Program-made: the position numbers and the translations under genes
Assembly (NCBI GenBank): GCA_900016675.1
Contig: LN483070.1
Coordinates: forward strand, 1,736,001-1,800,000
Length of the DNA: 64,000 nt
From: Arthrobacter saudimassiliensis
GTDB lineage: Bacteria; Actinomycetota; Actinomycetes; Actinomycetales; Micrococcaceae
Direction: 5' to 3'
The notes under the pieces: model-generated
What the model was told of the DNA's origin: nothing
The model's database searches: none
The model's input: the letters and a program-made list of their open reading frames with translations, nothing else
In this document: positions 26,229-34,181 of the stretch, piece after piece
Layout: every line of letters starts with the position of its first letter
Numbering within the stretch: position 1 is the stretch's first letter

Positions 26229-27654
26229 TCAGGAAAACGGCAGCAGTACCGTGACGGCGGTGGGGCCGCCGACCGGCGAGGAAACGCGCAGTTCCCCGTC
26301 CACCGTCCGTGCCCGCTCCGCCAGCCCAGCCAGCCCGGTGCCCGACGCCGGATCCGCGCCGCCGCGGCCGTCGTCCCGCACAGTCAGCGCCAGTGTTCCG
26401 GGCTCCGGGCCCGCGGCCCACCCGCAGCCACGCCTGGCCGGCTGCCGCGTGTTTGGCGACGTTGTTCAGCAGCTCCGCCGCGCTGAAGTAGGCGATGGCC
26501 TCCACGGCAGGGGCGGGCCGACGGGGCAGCAGATAGGTCAGGGACACCGGAAGCGGCGAGGCCGCGGCCAGCGATTCGAGGGCGGTGTCCAGTCCGTCGT
26601 TCAGGGCCGCGGGCCGGATGCCGGCGGCCAGGCCGCGCAGGTCCACCAGCGCCTCCTTGGCGGTGCCGTGGGCGGAGTCCAGCAGGTGCCGCAGCTCCTG
26701 GGGCACGTCCTCCGCCGCCAGGCGCTCGCGGGCATCGCCGAGCTTCATGGCGATGGCGACCAGCTGGGCCTGGGTGCCGTCATGCAGGTCCCGCTCGATC
26801 CGCTGCAGGCGGGCGTCGGCGTCCTGCACCGAGGTGCCGCGGCTGGCCTCCAGCTCGTGCATCCGGCGCTGCGCCGCCGTCGGGCCCAGCAGTGAGGAGG
26901 CGAGCGCCGCCTGCAGGCGGGCGGCACCGTTGTTGACCGCAGGCCAGATCAGGAAGGTCAGCAGGAGGCCGGCGCCGACCTAGGCGAGGTTCCAGAGCGG
27001 TCCTTCCATGTAGGTGTCCGAGCCCAGCAGGGTGCCCCGGTGCCAGGAGCCGTCGGCGGCCTGCTGCGCGGGCAGGAAGCGGTACCAGAACCAATAGGTC
27101 AGGCAGCCCAGGCCGGTGGCCAGCAGGGTAATGCTCAGCACGGCCGACACCGTGGACGTCACGAAGCTCAGCACCATGTGGGCCAGCGCCCGCCATCCGG
27201 TGGCGTCCCCCAGCCCGGAGCGGACGTAGCCGCGGAAGCCGGGGCAGGCCCGGAAGGGCGGCGGTTCAGGCACCCGGCGGCCCAGCAGGCGGAAGGCCAG
27301 CGGGCGGTGGATCCGGCCCTGGACGCGGGCGGCGGCCACCAGCGCCGCGCCGACCGCCAGCCCGCCGAAGGTGGGAGCCAGCGTGGCGCCCAGCGTGAGC
27401 GCGGCAATGGCGTAGGCGAGGCCGAAGGGGGCCAGCAGCAGCGAAACCCAGTGGTACCCGAACGCCCGCCACGTCGCGGGCCGGAGGAACGCCGGGCGCC
27501 GGGACGTGTCTTCGGGGCCCGGAGAGGGCCTTCCGGAGCCGGCGCTTTCGGGGCCGGGCTGGCCGGGCTCATCCGGGAGGCGGTGGAGGACGGCGGTGGC
27601 GTCGGCGTCCGGCGGCAGCTGGCGGGCGGATGGCGCCGGAGAAGTGTTGATCAT
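26229..27654 (-). pseudogene. Sensor histidine kinase (NarL-type partner) with a nonsense codon and a frameshift
   Basis: The reading frame encodes an N-terminal sensor domain with four membrane segments, the phosphoacceptor helix RIERDLHDGTQAQLVAIAMK and the N-box ELLNNVAKHAAAGQ. An in-frame TAG at 26980-26982 interrupts it after the sensor domain, and the frame then continues. A second lesion lies near 26417: removing one G in GTGGGCC joins the N-box to the remaining ATPase (WLRVAAGPEPG; LALTVRDDGRGG; ending LLPFS). Two independent lesions argue for a pseudogene; sequencing error is the alternative. Confidence 0.82.
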
Positions 27655-27749
27655 GTCACTCAGCATCCTACGCAGGCCGGGACTGCCGGTATGGGGCGCG
27701 GCGCCGTCGTCGGCGGGGGTTATCCCCCGCTTGACCCCGCCCCTGCGTC

Positions 27750-29072
27750 ATGGTTTTGGCTCGGAGCATGTCAACGATTCCGGCCGCCTACCTCGGCTCA
27801 CATGCTCTGTCCATTCTGGGCAACTCGATCGCTGCGGTCGCGTTGCCGCTGATCATCCTGCAGGCCACCGGGAGCGCGCTCAACACCGGCGTCGTCGCCG
27901 CCTCCGCCGCCATGCCGGCCGTCCTGGCCGGGGTGCTCGGCGGGGCGCTGATCGACCGGTTCAACCGGCGCACCGTCTCCGTCACCGCGGACCTGGTCTC
28001 GGCGGCCGCCGTCGCCGCCCTGCCGCTGGTGGACCTGCTGTGGGGCCTGAACCTGGGGTGGTTCGTGCTGCTGGGGATCATCGGGGCCCTCGGCGATGTC
28101 CCGGGGATGACCGCCCGGGAGGCGCTGCTGCCCGCCGTCGTCCGGCACTCGGGGGTGGCCGCCGAACGGCTGGTCGGCCTGCGGGAAGCGCTGGCGGCCC
28201 TGATGATCGTGGTTGGACCGGCTGCGGCGGGAACCCTGATGAGCATGTTCAGCGGGTCGACGGTCCTGTGGATCACGGCGGCCACCTCCCTGGCCGCCGC
28301 ACTGCTGACCCTGGTGCTGCCGCATGAGGCCGGAGATGCCGTCGATGCCCGGGCCATCCCGTCGGCGGATCCGACGGTCGCGGCGGGCACGGTCCCGGCA
28401 GGCCCCCTGGAGGTGCTGGCCGGGTGGCGGTTCCTTCGCTCCAGCCCGGTGATGGCTGCGCTGACCGTGGTGGCCCTGGCCTCCGTGGCGGTGCTGGCCG
28501 CCCTGCAGGGCGTGATCCTGCCGGTGCACTTCCATCTGGCCGGGAACGCCGGGCTGCTCGGTTTCGTCCTCAGCGCGCTCGCGGCCGGAACCCTGGTCGG
28601 GGCAGGGCTGTACGCCGGGCTCGGCTCTCGCGGCACCAAGCGCGGCTGGTTCGCGGCGGGCACGGTGGGGGCCGCCGTCGGCGTCGTGCTGATCGCCCCG
28701 CTGCCGGCACCCGGCCTGATCGTCGGGGCGGCGGTCGTCGTCGGCGCCGGCAGCGGGGTCCTGGGAGCGGTGACGGGAGTGCTGACCCTGGACTTTGTGC
28801 CGGACGCCGTCCGCGGGCGGGTGATGGGCACCCAGAACGCGGTCCTCATGGTCGCCGGGCCCCTCGGTGTCCTCGGCGGTGCTCTGATCATCGAGGCGGC
28901 GGGGCCGACGACGGCGGCCGTCGCGGTGGCAGGACTCTGGCTCGCGGCGGCGGTCGCGGCGCTGATCTGCCGACCGCTGCGTAGGCTGGAGCCGGATCCC
29001 GCGGCCGAACCGCGGAACGTTGGACAGGACAGGGTGAACCAGGAAGGGGCGGCCGCAGTTGAGGAGCAGTGA
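27750..29072 (+). CDS. MFS efflux transporter
   Basis: The 440-residue protein has 12 predicted membrane helices; motif A appears as GGALIDRFNRR in the loop after helix 2. It resembles DHA3-type exporters (macrolide/EntS-like). ATG 27768, just after CGGAG, is an alternative start. It is divergent from the broken sensor kinase and overlaps a MerR regulator at its 3' end, so the regulator likely controls it. Substrate unknown. Confidence 0.88.
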   Translation: MVLARSMSTIPAAYLGSHALSILGNSIAAVALPLIILQATGSALNTGVVAASAAMPAVLAGVLGGALIDRFNRRTVSVTADLVSAAAVAALPLVDLLWGLNLGWFVLLGIIGALGDVPGMTAREALLPAVVRHSGVAAERLVGLREALAALMIVVGPAAAGTLMSMFSGSTVLWITAATSLAAALLTLVLPHEAGDAVDARAIPSADPTVAAGTVPAGPLEVLAGWRFLRSSPVMAALTVVALASVAVLAALQGVILPVHFHLAGNAGLLGFVLSALAAGTLVGAGLYAGLGSRGTKRGWFAAGTVGAAVGVVLIAPLPAPGLIVGAAVVVGAGSGVLGAVTGVLTLDFVPDAVRGRVMGTQNAVLMVAGPLGVLGGALIIEAAGPTTAAVAVAGLWLAAAVAALICRPLRRLEPDPAAEPRNVGQDRVNQEGAAAVEEQ

Positions 29073-29844
29073 ACTGGCGCAGCTGGCAGGCGTCTCCGTG
29101 CGCGCCCTGCGCCACTATCACCAGACCGGCCTGCTGGCCGAGCCGCCGCGCAGCAGCAACGGGTACCGCGAGTATGACGTCCACGCCCTGATCCGGGTCC
29201 TGCGGATCCGCAGGCTTGCCGCCCTCGGCCTGCCCCTGGAGCAGATGCCGCCCCTCCTCGACGAGCCGGAGCCCGGGACAGGGCCCGCCGGCGCAACCGT
29301 GCCCGGTCCCGACGCCGCGGAGCAGGCCCTGGAGGAGCTGGACCGGGAGCTGGCCGCCGCGGTGGAGCGGCTCACCGAACAGCGCCGGCTGATCGCCCGG
29401 ATCCGCGCCGACCGCAACCCGCCCGACGTCCCGCCCGAACTGGCCCGGTTCCTGCGGATCTCCGCCGGGACCCTGCCGGCACGGATCGCGAAAATGGACC
29501 GCGAACAGCTGGTGCTGCTGGGGCATCTGGGGTCGGAGAACGTCAGGGCTGCCATCGGGCAACTGTTCGACGTGATCGCTTCCCCCGGCTTCCTGGAGCC
29601 GCTGACCGTCCTCATGGAACGCTTCGACGCCCTGCCGGCGGACGCGCCGTCGTCCGCGGTCGACGCGCTCGCCGCGGACCTGGCGACGGCGCTGGAACCG
29701 GCGAGCGCGGCGCTTGCCGCCCATGACGGGGCGGAGCTGGACGGGCGGTCGCTGGCCCTGTTCAACGACTATGCCGCCGATGTGCTGAACCCGGCCCAGC
29801 TGGCGGTACTGCAGCGGGTGGGCGGGGCCTTGGAGGACGCCTAG
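29059..29844 (+). CDS. MerR-family transcriptional regulator
   Basis: The 261-residue protein starts at TTG 29059 with AGGAAGGGG upstream. Residues 1-70 are a MerR winged helix (SELAQLAGVSVRALRHYHQT; RSSNGYREY), followed by a dimerisation helix and a C-terminal alpha domain of about 150 residues that lacks metal-binding Cys. It overlaps the exporter gene by 14 bp. It probably senses a drug-like ligand and controls the exporter, by inference. The last 20 bp recur at 31112-31131. Confidence 0.87.
   Translation: MRSSELAQLAGVSVRALRHYHQTGLLAEPPRSSNGYREYDVHALIRVLRIRRLAALGLPLEQMPPLLDEPEPGTGPAGATVPGPDAAEQALEELDRELAAAVERLTEQRRLIARIRADRNPPDVPPELARFLRISAGTLPARIAKMDREQLVLLGHLGSENVRAAIGQLFDVIASPGFLEPLTVLMERFDALPADAPSSAVDALAADLATALEPASAALAAHDGAELDGRSLALFNDYAADVLNPAQLAVLQRVGGALEDA
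29825..29844 (+). repeat. 20-bp direct repeat, copy 1 (3' end of the MerR gene)
   Basis: GGGCCTTGGAGGACGCCTAG recurs with one change at 31112-31131. The two copies bracket the formate/nitrite-type transporter gene and the decayed small gene. Confidence 0.8.
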
Positions 29845-29884
29845 GGGGTGCGGCCCATTGGCCGCTCGACCAGACGGACCAGAC

Positions 29885-29904
29885 GCGGGCTGTTCAAAGC
29901 CCGC
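29885..29904 (+). terminator. Hairpin downstream of MerR gene
   Basis: A 7-bp inverted repeat GCGGGCT / AGCCCGC with a 6-nt loop lies 41 bp after the MerR stop. No T-tract follows; a terminator role is inferred only from position. Confidence 0.35.
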
Positions 29905-30070
29905 CGGTAAGCCGGCCCCGCCGTTTCGGCGACGCTGAACATCATGGTGGTCCGGCCATCATGCAGGCTTGGCAACTAAGCTGGCTGATCGGGCACTCAA
30001 GGGCTCCTCCAGCAGAGGAACTCCACGGGACAGAACGGGCAGCCCTCCCGACGGCAGTGAAAGGAACGCC

Positions 30071-30910
30071 ATGAGCGAGGAACGCCGCAGGGAAATCGGG
30101 GAATGGCAGGCTCCCGTCGAGGATGAGCTCCAGGAGTCCTTTGAGAACACCGTCACCGAAGGGGCTGAGCGGCTGCACCGTACGTTCCGCGCCGTCCTTG
30201 TGACAGGAGTCTTCGGTGGCCTCGAGGTGGGGTTGGGGGTGATGGCCTATCTGGCCGTCATGCATCAGACCGGGGATCATCTGCTGGCGGGAATTGCGTT
30301 CAGCGCAGGCCTGATTGCGCTGTTCCTCGCCCACAGCGAGCTCTTCACCGAGAATTTCCTGATGCCGGTGGCAGCCGTGGTGGCCAAGGAAGCCAGGCTG
30401 CGGCACCTCGGCAAACTCTGGGGAGGTACGCTGCTCGGCAATCTGGCCGGCGGTTGGATCATTATGTGGATCGTCATGCAGGCCTTCCCGCAGTGGGAGC
30501 AGACTGTCGCCGAATCGGCCAGGCACTTCACCGATGCACCGTTTTCACTGCAGACTGTTGCCCTCGCCATCCTGGGTGGAAGCACCATCACTTTGATGAG
30601 CCGTATGCAGCAGGGCACATCCTCGGATCCGGCGAAGATCGTAGCCACAGTGATTGGCGGATTCCTTCTGGCCGGGCTCCAGATGTTCCATTCAATCCTG
30701 GATTCGCTGCTGATCTTCGGCGCCATTCAGTCCGGCGCCGGCATCACCTACCTCGAGTGGCTCGGCTGGTTTGGCTACACGCTGCTCTTCAATATGGTGG
30801 GCGGACTCGTGTTGGTCACGGCCCTGCGTCTGCTCCGAACGAAGGAGCTGTTGAAGGAGCGCCGCGAGGCCGCACCGGCGGACCCTGATGCGTCCCGCAG
30901 CGGCGCTTAG
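30071..30910 (+). CDS. Formate/nitrite transporter (FNT) family protein
   Basis: The 279-residue protein has six membrane segments with the FNT features AYLAVMHQTGDHLLAGIAFS, LIALFLAHSELFTENFL and NLAGGWIIMWIV. FNT pentamers pass formate, nitrite or hydrosulfide. ATG 30071 has AAGGA upstream; the open frame extends further back. Base composition is lower in GC than its neighbours and the gene lies between two copies of a 20-bp repeat, hinting at acquisition. No nitrite or formate enzyme gene is near. Confidence 0.87.
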   Translation: MSEERRREIGEWQAPVEDELQESFENTVTEGAERLHRTFRAVLVTGVFGGLEVGLGVMAYLAVMHQTGDHLLAGIAFSAGLIALFLAHSELFTENFLMPVAAVVAKEARLRHLGKLWGGTLLGNLAGGWIIMWIVMQAFPQWEQTVAESARHFTDAPFSLQTVALAILGGSTITLMSRMQQGTSSDPAKIVATVIGGFLLAGLQMFHSILDSLLIFGAIQSGAGITYLEWLGWFGYTLLFNMVGGLVLVTALRLLRTKELLKERREAAPADPDASRSGA

Positions 30911-30969
30911 GCGCTGCCTCCAACCGGGCGTGGTGCCTGCCAGCCTGGTCCAGGGAGAGGAAAGCCCCC

Positions 30970-31105
30970 TTAAGCCTGCATGTTGCGGCGATAGCGGTGC
31001 CCGAGCAGCAGCCGGGCGCCGTTGAGCAGCAGACTCTCCATTGGTACGCCTGCTCGTCGGCGAGCTCCTGGAGTTCCCGGGCCAGCTTGGGCGGGATGCG
31101 GAGCG
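30970..31105 (-). pseudogene. Decayed copy of the 48-residue protein gene
   Basis: The sequence aligns over about 135 bp with the intact gene at 31895-32041. A 1-nt deletion after the ADEQ codons shifts the frame (original GGCGTCCCCATG, here GCGTACCAATG) and the start region is replaced. The C-terminal codons (RRNMQA and stop) survive. Most of the remaining sequence of this 281-bp gap (30911-31191) shows nothing else except the 20-bp repeat. Confidence 0.75.
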
Positions 31106-31111
31106 TGGGCC

Positions 31112-31131
31112 GGGCCTTGGAGGACGCTTAG
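31112..31131 (+). repeat. 20-bp direct repeat, copy 2
   Basis: GGGCCTTGGAGGACGCTTAG matches the last 20 bp of the MerR gene (29825-29844) with one mismatch, in the same orientation, 1,287 bp away. Here it is outside any gene. Confidence 0.8.
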
Positions 31132-31191
31132 CCGATCGGCCCGGCCCGATGCGTCCCTTCACCTGCCTCCCCAACGGTTAGGCTTCTGCGC

Positions 31192-31779
31192 GTGAATCAG
31201 TTTGAGACGGTCGAGGATGCCCGGGTGTACGGAGCTTCGCTGCTGGCGGGCGCGCGGGTGCGGCTCCGGGCCCTGGCCGATACGGACCTGCCCGCGCTCG
31301 CCGCGTGGTGGGCGGATCCGGCGGCCTCGGCCCTGCAGACCGCCACCGTCCGGCCGCGGCCCGAGGGTTCCTTCGAGCAGATGTTCCGGCAGTGGAGCGG
31401 CAACGGGGACCCCGGCAGCGTTGGCTTCAGCATTGAAGCGCGGGACACCGGACAACTGATCGGGCATGTCACCCTCTACGGCGCGGCGCTGCCGGAGCGG
31501 GCGGCAACCCTGGCCATCATCCTCGGCACGGAGCACAGCGGGCAGGGCTACGGACCCGACGCCGTACGCACCGCCGTCGGCTACGGTTTCCGCCAAATGG
31601 GGCTGAACCGGATAGAACTGCGGACCTGGGCGTTCAACACGCGGGCCCGGCGTGCGTATGAAAGCGCCGGTTTCAAGGAAGAGGGCCGCAGGCGGCAGGC
31701 GGCATTCTTTGACGGCCGCTTCCACGACGAGGTCATCATGGCGGTCCTGCGCGATGAGTGGGCAGCGGCGGGGAGCTGA
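31192..31779 (+). CDS. GNAT-family N-acetyltransferase (RimJ/RimL-like)
   Basis: The 195-residue protein has the GNAT fold: RVRLRALADTDLPALAAWW at the N-terminus, the acetyl-CoA loop ILGTEHSGQGYGPDAV and the C-terminal NRIELRTWAFNTRARRAYES followed by GFKEEG. It acetylates an amine, probably a protein N-terminus or small molecule; the target is unknown. The start is GTG 31192. It lies between the intact and the decayed copy of the 48-residue protein. Confidence 0.88.
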   Translation: MNQFETVEDARVYGASLLAGARVRLRALADTDLPALAAWWADPAASALQTATVRPRPEGSFEQMFRQWSGNGDPGSVGFSIEARDTGQLIGHVTLYGAALPERAATLAIILGTEHSGQGYGPDAVRTAVGYGFRQMGLNRIELRTWAFNTRARRAYESAGFKEEGRRRQAAFFDGRFHDEVIMAVLRDEWAAAGS

Positions 31780-31894
31780 ACCGGAGCCGGGCCTTGACGC
31801 CGCGCAATCTGCAGCGCTGCCGGTCTGGGCGGCGGCTGCCAGGGCGCGGTGGCAGCAACTGCACAAAGCGGCAGCGGAAGCGGGAAGCGGCGGT

Positions 31895-32041
31895 CTACGC
31901 CTGCATGTTTCGCCGGTAGCGGTGCTCGAGCAGCAGCCGGGCGCCGTTGAGAAGCAGCGTTTCCATGGGGACGCCCTGCTCGTCGGCGAGCTCCTGGAGT
32001 TCCCGGGCCAGCTTGGGCGGGATCTGGAGCTCGACGTTCAT
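31895..32041 (-). CDS. Small helical protein, 48 residues
   Basis: The protein starts MNVELQIPPKLARELQELAD, continues EQGVPMETLLLNGARLLLEH and ends RYRRNMQA. The beta strand (VELQIP) followed by two helices resembles a ribbon-helix-helix DNA-binding unit of the CopG/antitoxin type, but no partner toxin is adjacent. A frameshifted second copy at 30970-31105 shows that the gene was duplicated. Function is not known; RHH-type is inferred from pattern only. Confidence 0.6.
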   Translation of the reverse strand: MNVELQIPPKLARELQELADEQGVPMETLLLNGARLLLEHRYRRNMQA

Positions 32042-32173
32042 GGGGTTAATCGTAGCGCCCCGGCACACCGCCCGTAGACGCGCAGACGGTGGATCGCTGC
32101 GGCGCGGACCAAACTCCTTCCGCCTGGCCGCCGCCCCTCAACGCCCTTTTCAACCGCCGTCGAACCGGCACCC

Positions 32174-32542
32174 TCAGCCGTGGAGGAACCCGACCACTCC
32201 GCCGATGGTGAACCACACCCCCACCAGCAGATAGAAGAAGCCCAACGTCCTGACCGTGGGCATATCGGCGTTCGTGAACCCGTCCCAAGGAATGCCTTTG
32301 GACTCCCGGTAAACGGCCGACCATACCGCCGCCGCGCCCCGGACGTTCCGGAAGACGCACCAGCCGGCGACGGCGAAGCACACCCCGGAGGCCGCGGCTC
32401 CGAGGGAGGCGAAGTGAAGCTGGCCGCTCGCGATCCCGAACGGGAGACCTGCAAGGAAGAGGAGGTAACCCAGCTGAAGTCCGCCGCGGGCCGGCTGCGG
32501 CAGCTCGGTCAGCAGCCGGCCGAAGCCCCGCAGAGTCCGCAT
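32174..32542 (-). CDS. Small membrane protein, function unknown
   Basis: The 122-residue protein has three to four predicted membrane segments (LQLGYLLFLAGLPFGIASG; FASLGAAASGVCFAVAGWCVF; TLGFFYLLVGVWFTIGGVVG) and a short loop with ESKGIPWDGF. The basic N-terminus suggests an inside orientation. No family is recognised. It stands alone between the 48-residue gene and a divergent arrestin-like gene. Confidence 0.65.
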   Translation of the reverse strand: MRTLRGFGRLLTELPQPARGGLQLGYLLFLAGLPFGIASGQLHFASLGAAASGVCFAVAGWCVFRNVRGAAAVWSAVYRESKGIPWDGFTNADMPTVRTLGFFYLLVGVWFTIGGVVGFLHG

Positions 32543-32714
32543 CCCTGCTCCCGTCCACGCTTGGTGTGGCCGCAGCCTAGCACCTCTGCCATTTACTCTC
32601 GTCGGCGCGCACGCAGGACAGAAGGAGGGGTCCGACTGGCCTGATCTGGCCGGTCAGCGGCGTTAGGGCAGACAGTGTGTTGACCGCGCTTGGGCGGGTG
32701 CAAAAAATGGGGCC

Positions 32715-33689
32715 ATGACAGCCGCCGGCCAAAGTTCAAGGCGTCCGGTTGCCGACGTCGTGCTCCGGCCCGTCGGTCCGGTGATGCCCTCATCCACCCT
32801 GTCCGTAACCGTCTCACTTCGGACGGGCGACGCAGTGCCCGTGACCGTCGCGGACATCGAGGTGCAGCTGCTGCGCACCGTGCGCTACGGCTACCGCCGG
32901 GGAAATTTGTACGGGGCGGTGCAGGGCGCGTGGGAGCAGGAGACCACCGAGATGGACCGGTCCCTGCTCCCGGGTCCGCTCCTCGTATCCCCGGGTGAGG
33001 AAAGCCGCCTCGAGACTTCCGTGACCCTCCCGGCCGACGCCGCAGGAAGCGCCGAGGGAACCCTCATCCAGGTGCGGTGGTCCGTTCGCACCCGCCTGCA
33101 CTGCCCGGGCCTGCCCGACGTCACCACGGATACCGCGCTCCCTGTCCGCCCGGCCTCCGGCCACTGCGCTGCCGATGCTGCTGCACCGGCCCGCAGCGAC
33201 GGCCGCGACGACGCGGCCCTGACCTTCACCCGATTGTCCGGCCGCACAGTGGTCCCTGGCAGCGATCTGAGCGGAACCCTGCGAATCGTCGCCCTGCGGC
33301 CCTTGAGCGTACGGGAGTATCGGGTGGAGTTGCTGCTGCGGGAGCATGTGGACCACGGTCCGGGCCACCTCGCCGACGCCCCCGACCGCAGCCCCGGCTT
33401 GGACGACAGGTCGGCCGAAACCGTCGTCGGCACCTTCACGCGCCCTGGAGGGGCCCTGGCCTCCCGAGAAGAGCTGGACCTGCCCTTCAGCCTTCGCGTT
33501 CCCGAGGTCCTGCCTGCCCCGTCCCTGAGGTTCGCGCAGCTCCGGCTGGTCTGGGAGCTCAGAGCTGTCCTCGACCTGCCTCTGCGGTCGGATCCGGCAA
33601 TTATGCTGCCGGTCTACGTCCCAACGGCTGACGGGCCCTCGCCGGGACAGGACTCCTCGTGCGGGCCCTCGCTGGGCCCGGGTGCCTGA
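32715..33689 (+). CDS. Possible arrestin-fold (Spo0M-like) protein
   Basis: The 324-residue soluble protein looks like two beta-sandwich repeats, roughly residues 15-145 and 165-305. Each begins with a Pro-rich strand and ends with a 'LPF-SLRVP' type turn (DLPFSLRVPEVLPAPSLRFA) and a strand such as LRLVWELRAVLDLPL. VVPGSDLSGTLRIVALRPLSVREYRVELLL has the arrestin/Spo0M pattern. The linker is Ala/Asp-rich. The family assignment is by pattern only; role unknown. It lies upstream of umuDC with 72 bp between, but umuDC has its own LexA box. Confidence 0.55.
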   Translation: MTAAGQSSRRPVADVVLRPVGPVMPSSTLSVTVSLRTGDAVPVTVADIEVQLLRTVRYGYRRGNLYGAVQGAWEQETTEMDRSLLPGPLLVSPGEESRLETSVTLPADAAGSAEGTLIQVRWSVRTRLHCPGLPDVTTDTALPVRPASGHCAADAAAPARSDGRDDAALTFTRLSGRTVVPGSDLSGTLRIVALRPLSVREYRVELLLREHVDHGPGHLADAPDRSPGLDDRSAETVVGTFTRPGGALASREELDLPFSLRVPEVLPAPSLRFAQLRLVWELRAVLDLPLRSDPAIMLPVYVPTADGPSPGQDSSCGPSLGPGA

Positions 33690-33716
33690 GCACCGCTTCG
33701 GTGCTAGCCTTGCTAT

Positions 33717-33732
33717 TCGAACATGCATTCGA
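33717..33732 (+). promoter_or_regulatory. LexA (SOS) box upstream of umuDC
   Basis: TCGAACATGCATTCGA matches TCGAAC-N4-GTTCGA with one mismatch in the right half. It lies 29 bp before the umuD GTG start and 27 bp after the arrestin-like gene's stop. SOS control of umuDC is expected. Confidence 0.75.
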
Positions 33733-33761
33733 TGCAAGGCGGCGGGGAAGGGGATGGGCAC

Positions 33762-34181
33762 GTGGCGGTGTTCTCAGCGGACCGATCCCGGCGCGTGGCC
33801 GGGCCGGCGGAGGCCGACGCCGCCACGGCGGCCGGGTTTCCCAGCCCCGCCCGCGACTACTTCGACGGCCGGATCGACCTCAACCGGCACCTGATCAGCG
33901 ACCCCACCTCCACCTATGTGGTCCGCGTCGACGGCGACTCCATGGCCGACGCCGGCATCAGCAGCGGTGATGAGCTGATCGTGGACCGTTCCCGCACCCC
34001 ACACGACGGCGCCGTCGTCGTCGCCGTGGTCGACGGCGAGCTGCTGGTGCGCCGGCTGCTGCTGCGCGGAGACGCGGTGATCCTGCAGGCCGAAAGCCGC
34101 GGCACCCCAGACGTTGAACTGCCCGACGCCGCCGAGCTGACCGTCTGGGGCGTCGTGACCCGGTGCCTGCACCATGTCTGA
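33762..34181 (+). CDS. umuD: UmuD-like S24 peptidase-family protein with a Lys-to-Arg change in the dyad
   Basis: The 139-residue protein has the same length and residue numbering as E. coli UmuD: cleavage site Ala24-Gly25 ([12 protein letters not shown]; Cys-Gly in E. coli), Ser60 in GDSM, and position 97 in [10 protein letters not shown]. The general-base Lys97 is Arg97, with Arg98 after it. UmuD is cleaved to UmuD' under RecA filament help and joins UmuC to form polymerase V. GTG 33762 with a GGGGAAGGGG site is chosen since it gives exactly this length. It overlaps umuC by 8 bp. Self-cleavage may be weak or altered. Confidence 0.88.
   Translation: MAVFSADRSRRVAGPAEADAATAAGFPSPARDYFDGRIDLNRHLISDPTSTYVVRVDGDSMADAGISSGDELIVDRSRTPHDGAVVVAVVDGELLVRRLLLRGDAVILQAESRGTPDVELPDAAELTVWGVVTRCLHHV

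Noticed and set aside
30911-31191. A transposase remnant between the FNT and GNAT genes
   Set aside because: No inverted terminal repeats or transposase codons; the similarity is to a local small gene and the MerR 3' end only.
31192-32041. GNAT plus RHH protein called as a toxin-antitoxin pair
   Set aside because: The small protein is on the opposite strand and downstream, the GNAT is of the RimJ/L size and type, and TA pairs are normally co-directional with the antitoxin first.
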